Assembly (NCBI GenBank): GCA_937936215.1
Contig: CALGWX010000139.1
Coordinates: 1-6,455 of the forward strand
Reading direction: 5' to 3'
Origin: an uncultured Burkholderiaceae bacterium
GTDB taxonomy: Bacteria > Pseudomonadota > Gammaproteobacteria > Burkholderiales > Burkholderiaceae_F
DNA: 6,455 nucleotides
Below are positions 6,078 through 6,455 of this stretch, piece after piece. A program made the translations under genes and the position numbers. Within the stretch, counting starts at the first letter, position 1; each line of letters opens with the position of its first letter. The notes under the pieces were generated by a model. That model was not told where the DNA came from. It did not search any database and saw only the letters and a program-made list of their open reading frames with translations.

Positions 6078-6130
6078 GGGCCCCGCCGACATAAAAAAAT
6101 CGCCTCTCCACAGGACGTCGCCTCAATGAA

Positions 6131-6139
6131 TGTGAGTAA
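6131..6139 (-). promoter_or_regulatory. Possible inverted DnaA box
   Basis: TGTGAGTAA reads TTACTCACA on the minus strand, one mismatch from TTATNCACA. The same sequence is part of a short inverted repeat, GAGT-AAAC-ACTC (6134-6145), so another regulator could bind here instead. Confidence 0.4.
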
Positions 6140-6209
6140 ACACTCTCATCAAAGCCTTCGGCCGATAAGGAGAGCGTCCTGCCTAATCGTCGGGCACACC
6201 GAGCCGCCA

Positions 6210-6218
6210 TGTGGATAA
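6210..6218 (-). promoter_or_regulatory. Perfect DnaA box, inverted
   Basis: TGTGGATAA is the exact reverse complement of the strong DnaA box TTATCCACA. It lies about 210 bases upstream of the dnaA start, where bound DnaA could repress its own gene. It overlaps the -35 element of a weak promoter candidate. Confidence 0.8.
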
Positions 6219-6240
6219 GCCAGCCCCCGCTAGCTAGACT
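6212..6240 (+). promoter_or_regulatory. Weak candidate promoter for dnaA
   Basis: TGGATA (6212-6217), 17 bases, then TAGACT (6235-6240), each four of six to consensus. Its -35 overlaps the perfect DnaA box, which would suit autoregulation. An alternative weak pair, TTTCCA with TATATG at 6293-6298, is about equally good, so the true dnaA promoter is not settled. Confidence 0.25.
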
Positions 6241-6379
6241 GCCGGCTGTTGAGGGTGCCTCTGTCGCCTTTCCATCCGACGCGATCCGCCGCTATATGTT
6301 CGGCAAAGCGCGACAAGTCCGGCCAATTTCGCCGAACTAGCGGAGGCTGACGAGGACATCCAGAACAACAGAAGCCGCG

Positions 6380-6415
6380 CCTGCATCGTGCAGGATGACT
6401 GGCCGCAAGGGGGCC
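6380..6415 (+). promoter_or_regulatory. Two hairpins in the dnaA leader
   Basis: CCTGCA-TCG-TGCAGG (6380-6394) is a perfect 6-bp stem, and GGCC (6401-6404) can pair with GGCC (6412-6415). The second encloses AAGGGGG, the only purine-rich Shine-Dalgarno-like stretch before dnaA. It ends 13 bases from the ATG, farther than usual. A role in translation control of dnaA is inference. Confidence 0.35.
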
Positions 6416-6426
6416 TGACAAACGAA

Positions 6427-6455
6427 ATGGTCGAACTCTGGCAAGACTGCTCCAG
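6427..6455 (+). CDS. dnaA: Chromosomal replication initiator DnaA, N-terminus only
   Basis: The last 29 bases read ATG and encode MVELWQDCS before the window ends. DnaA proteins of betaproteobacteria start with a similar short segment containing LWQ and then a cysteine or nearby residue, at the beginning of domain I, which binds DnaB and other partners. The position, divergent from rpmH across a DnaA-box cluster, is where dnaA is normally found. The call rests on only nine residues plus context. DnaA is the ATPase that binds the boxes at 6027-6218 and opens the origin. No close-spaced Shine-Dalgarno is seen. Confidence 0.8.

Larger units (their letters stand above)
6027..6218. other. oriC: Chromosomal replication origin (oriC) candidate
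   Basis: The rpmH-dnaA intergenic region is a common oriC position. It contains a cluster of sites matching or close to the DnaA box TTATNCACA. Forward sites are at 6027-6035 (CTCTCCACA), 6048-6056 (TTATTCACA), 6069-6077 (TTGTCCACA) and 6104-6112 (CTCTCCACA). Inverted sites are at 6131-6139 (TGTGAGTAA) and 6210-6218 (TGTGGATAA, perfect). The first three sit exactly 21 bp apart, about two helical turns. The AT-rich ATAAAAAAAT (6091-6100) and the AT-richer stretch at about 6124-6155 stand out in GC-rich surroundings and could be the unwinding region. The exact borders of the origin cannot be set from sequence alone. Confidence 0.75.

Noticed and set aside
6068..6100. GC-rich stretch followed by an A-run as a terminator on the minus strand
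   Set aside because: The order and spacing do not give a stable hairpin directly followed by a T-run on either strand; the A-run fits an origin unwinding tract better.
6146..6159. Possible IHF site (ATCAA-AGCC-TTC)
   Set aside because: Two mismatches at conserved positions of WATCAANNNNTTR; too weak to call.
6230..6421. 63-codon minus-strand frame between oriC and dnaA
   Set aside because: No motif or ribosome binding site, and it lies in the expected dnaA promoter/leader region.

Overview
The window is GC-rich chromosomal DNA around a replication origin. The conserved order runs dnaA (only its first codons, plus strand, at the right edge), an intergenic origin region, then rpmH, rnpA, yidD, yidC, mnmE and panB on the minus strand. 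The form of YidC (N-terminus MDFQRTVLWVIF, then WDNWQR and a Pro/Ala-rich linker), the DnaA start MVELWQDCS and the GC content suggest a betaproteobacterium, most likely Burkholderiales-like. This is inference from remembered family patterns, not from a search.

Layout from left to right. 1-182: no recognised gene, although the minus frame stays open to the window edge. 183-1010 (-): panB, pantothenate/CoA synthesis. 1075-2466 (-): mnmE, tRNA wobble-uridine modification. 2543-2833 (+): a 96-residue predicted membrane protein of unknown function, divergent from mnmE and convergent with yidC. 2834-3215: a gene-free gap, mostly filled by a 257-bp element with 22-bp near-perfect terminal inverted repeats whose right end contains the yidC stop codon. 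3216-4973 (-): yidC. 4982-5263 (-): yidD. 5260-5736 (-): rnpA. 5696-5836 (-): rpmH, too short for a simple ORF scan but unmistakable. 5837-6426: rpmH-dnaA intergenic region with a good rpmH promoter, a structured leader, a cluster of DnaA-box-like sites and an AT-rich stretch, called here as oriC. 6427-6455 (+): start of dnaA.

rpmH, rnpA, yidD and yidC form a tightly packed unit. rpmH and rnpA appear to overlap by 41 bp, rnpA and yidD overlap as GTGA, and yidD ends within a few bases of the yidC start (ATGA). The unit makes ribosomal protein L34, the RNase P protein, the YidD membrane-insertion factor and the YidC insertase, so it links translation, tRNA maturation and inner-membrane protein insertion beside the origin. 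mnmE and panB are probably co-transcribed.

The core genes are ordinary. The parts most worth a second look are the inverted-repeat element between the convergent genes, the 21-bp spacing of three DnaA-box-like sites, the rpmH/rnpA overlap, and the hairpin-rich leaders of rpmH and dnaA. I do not see evidence of a new defence or mobile system in this window.
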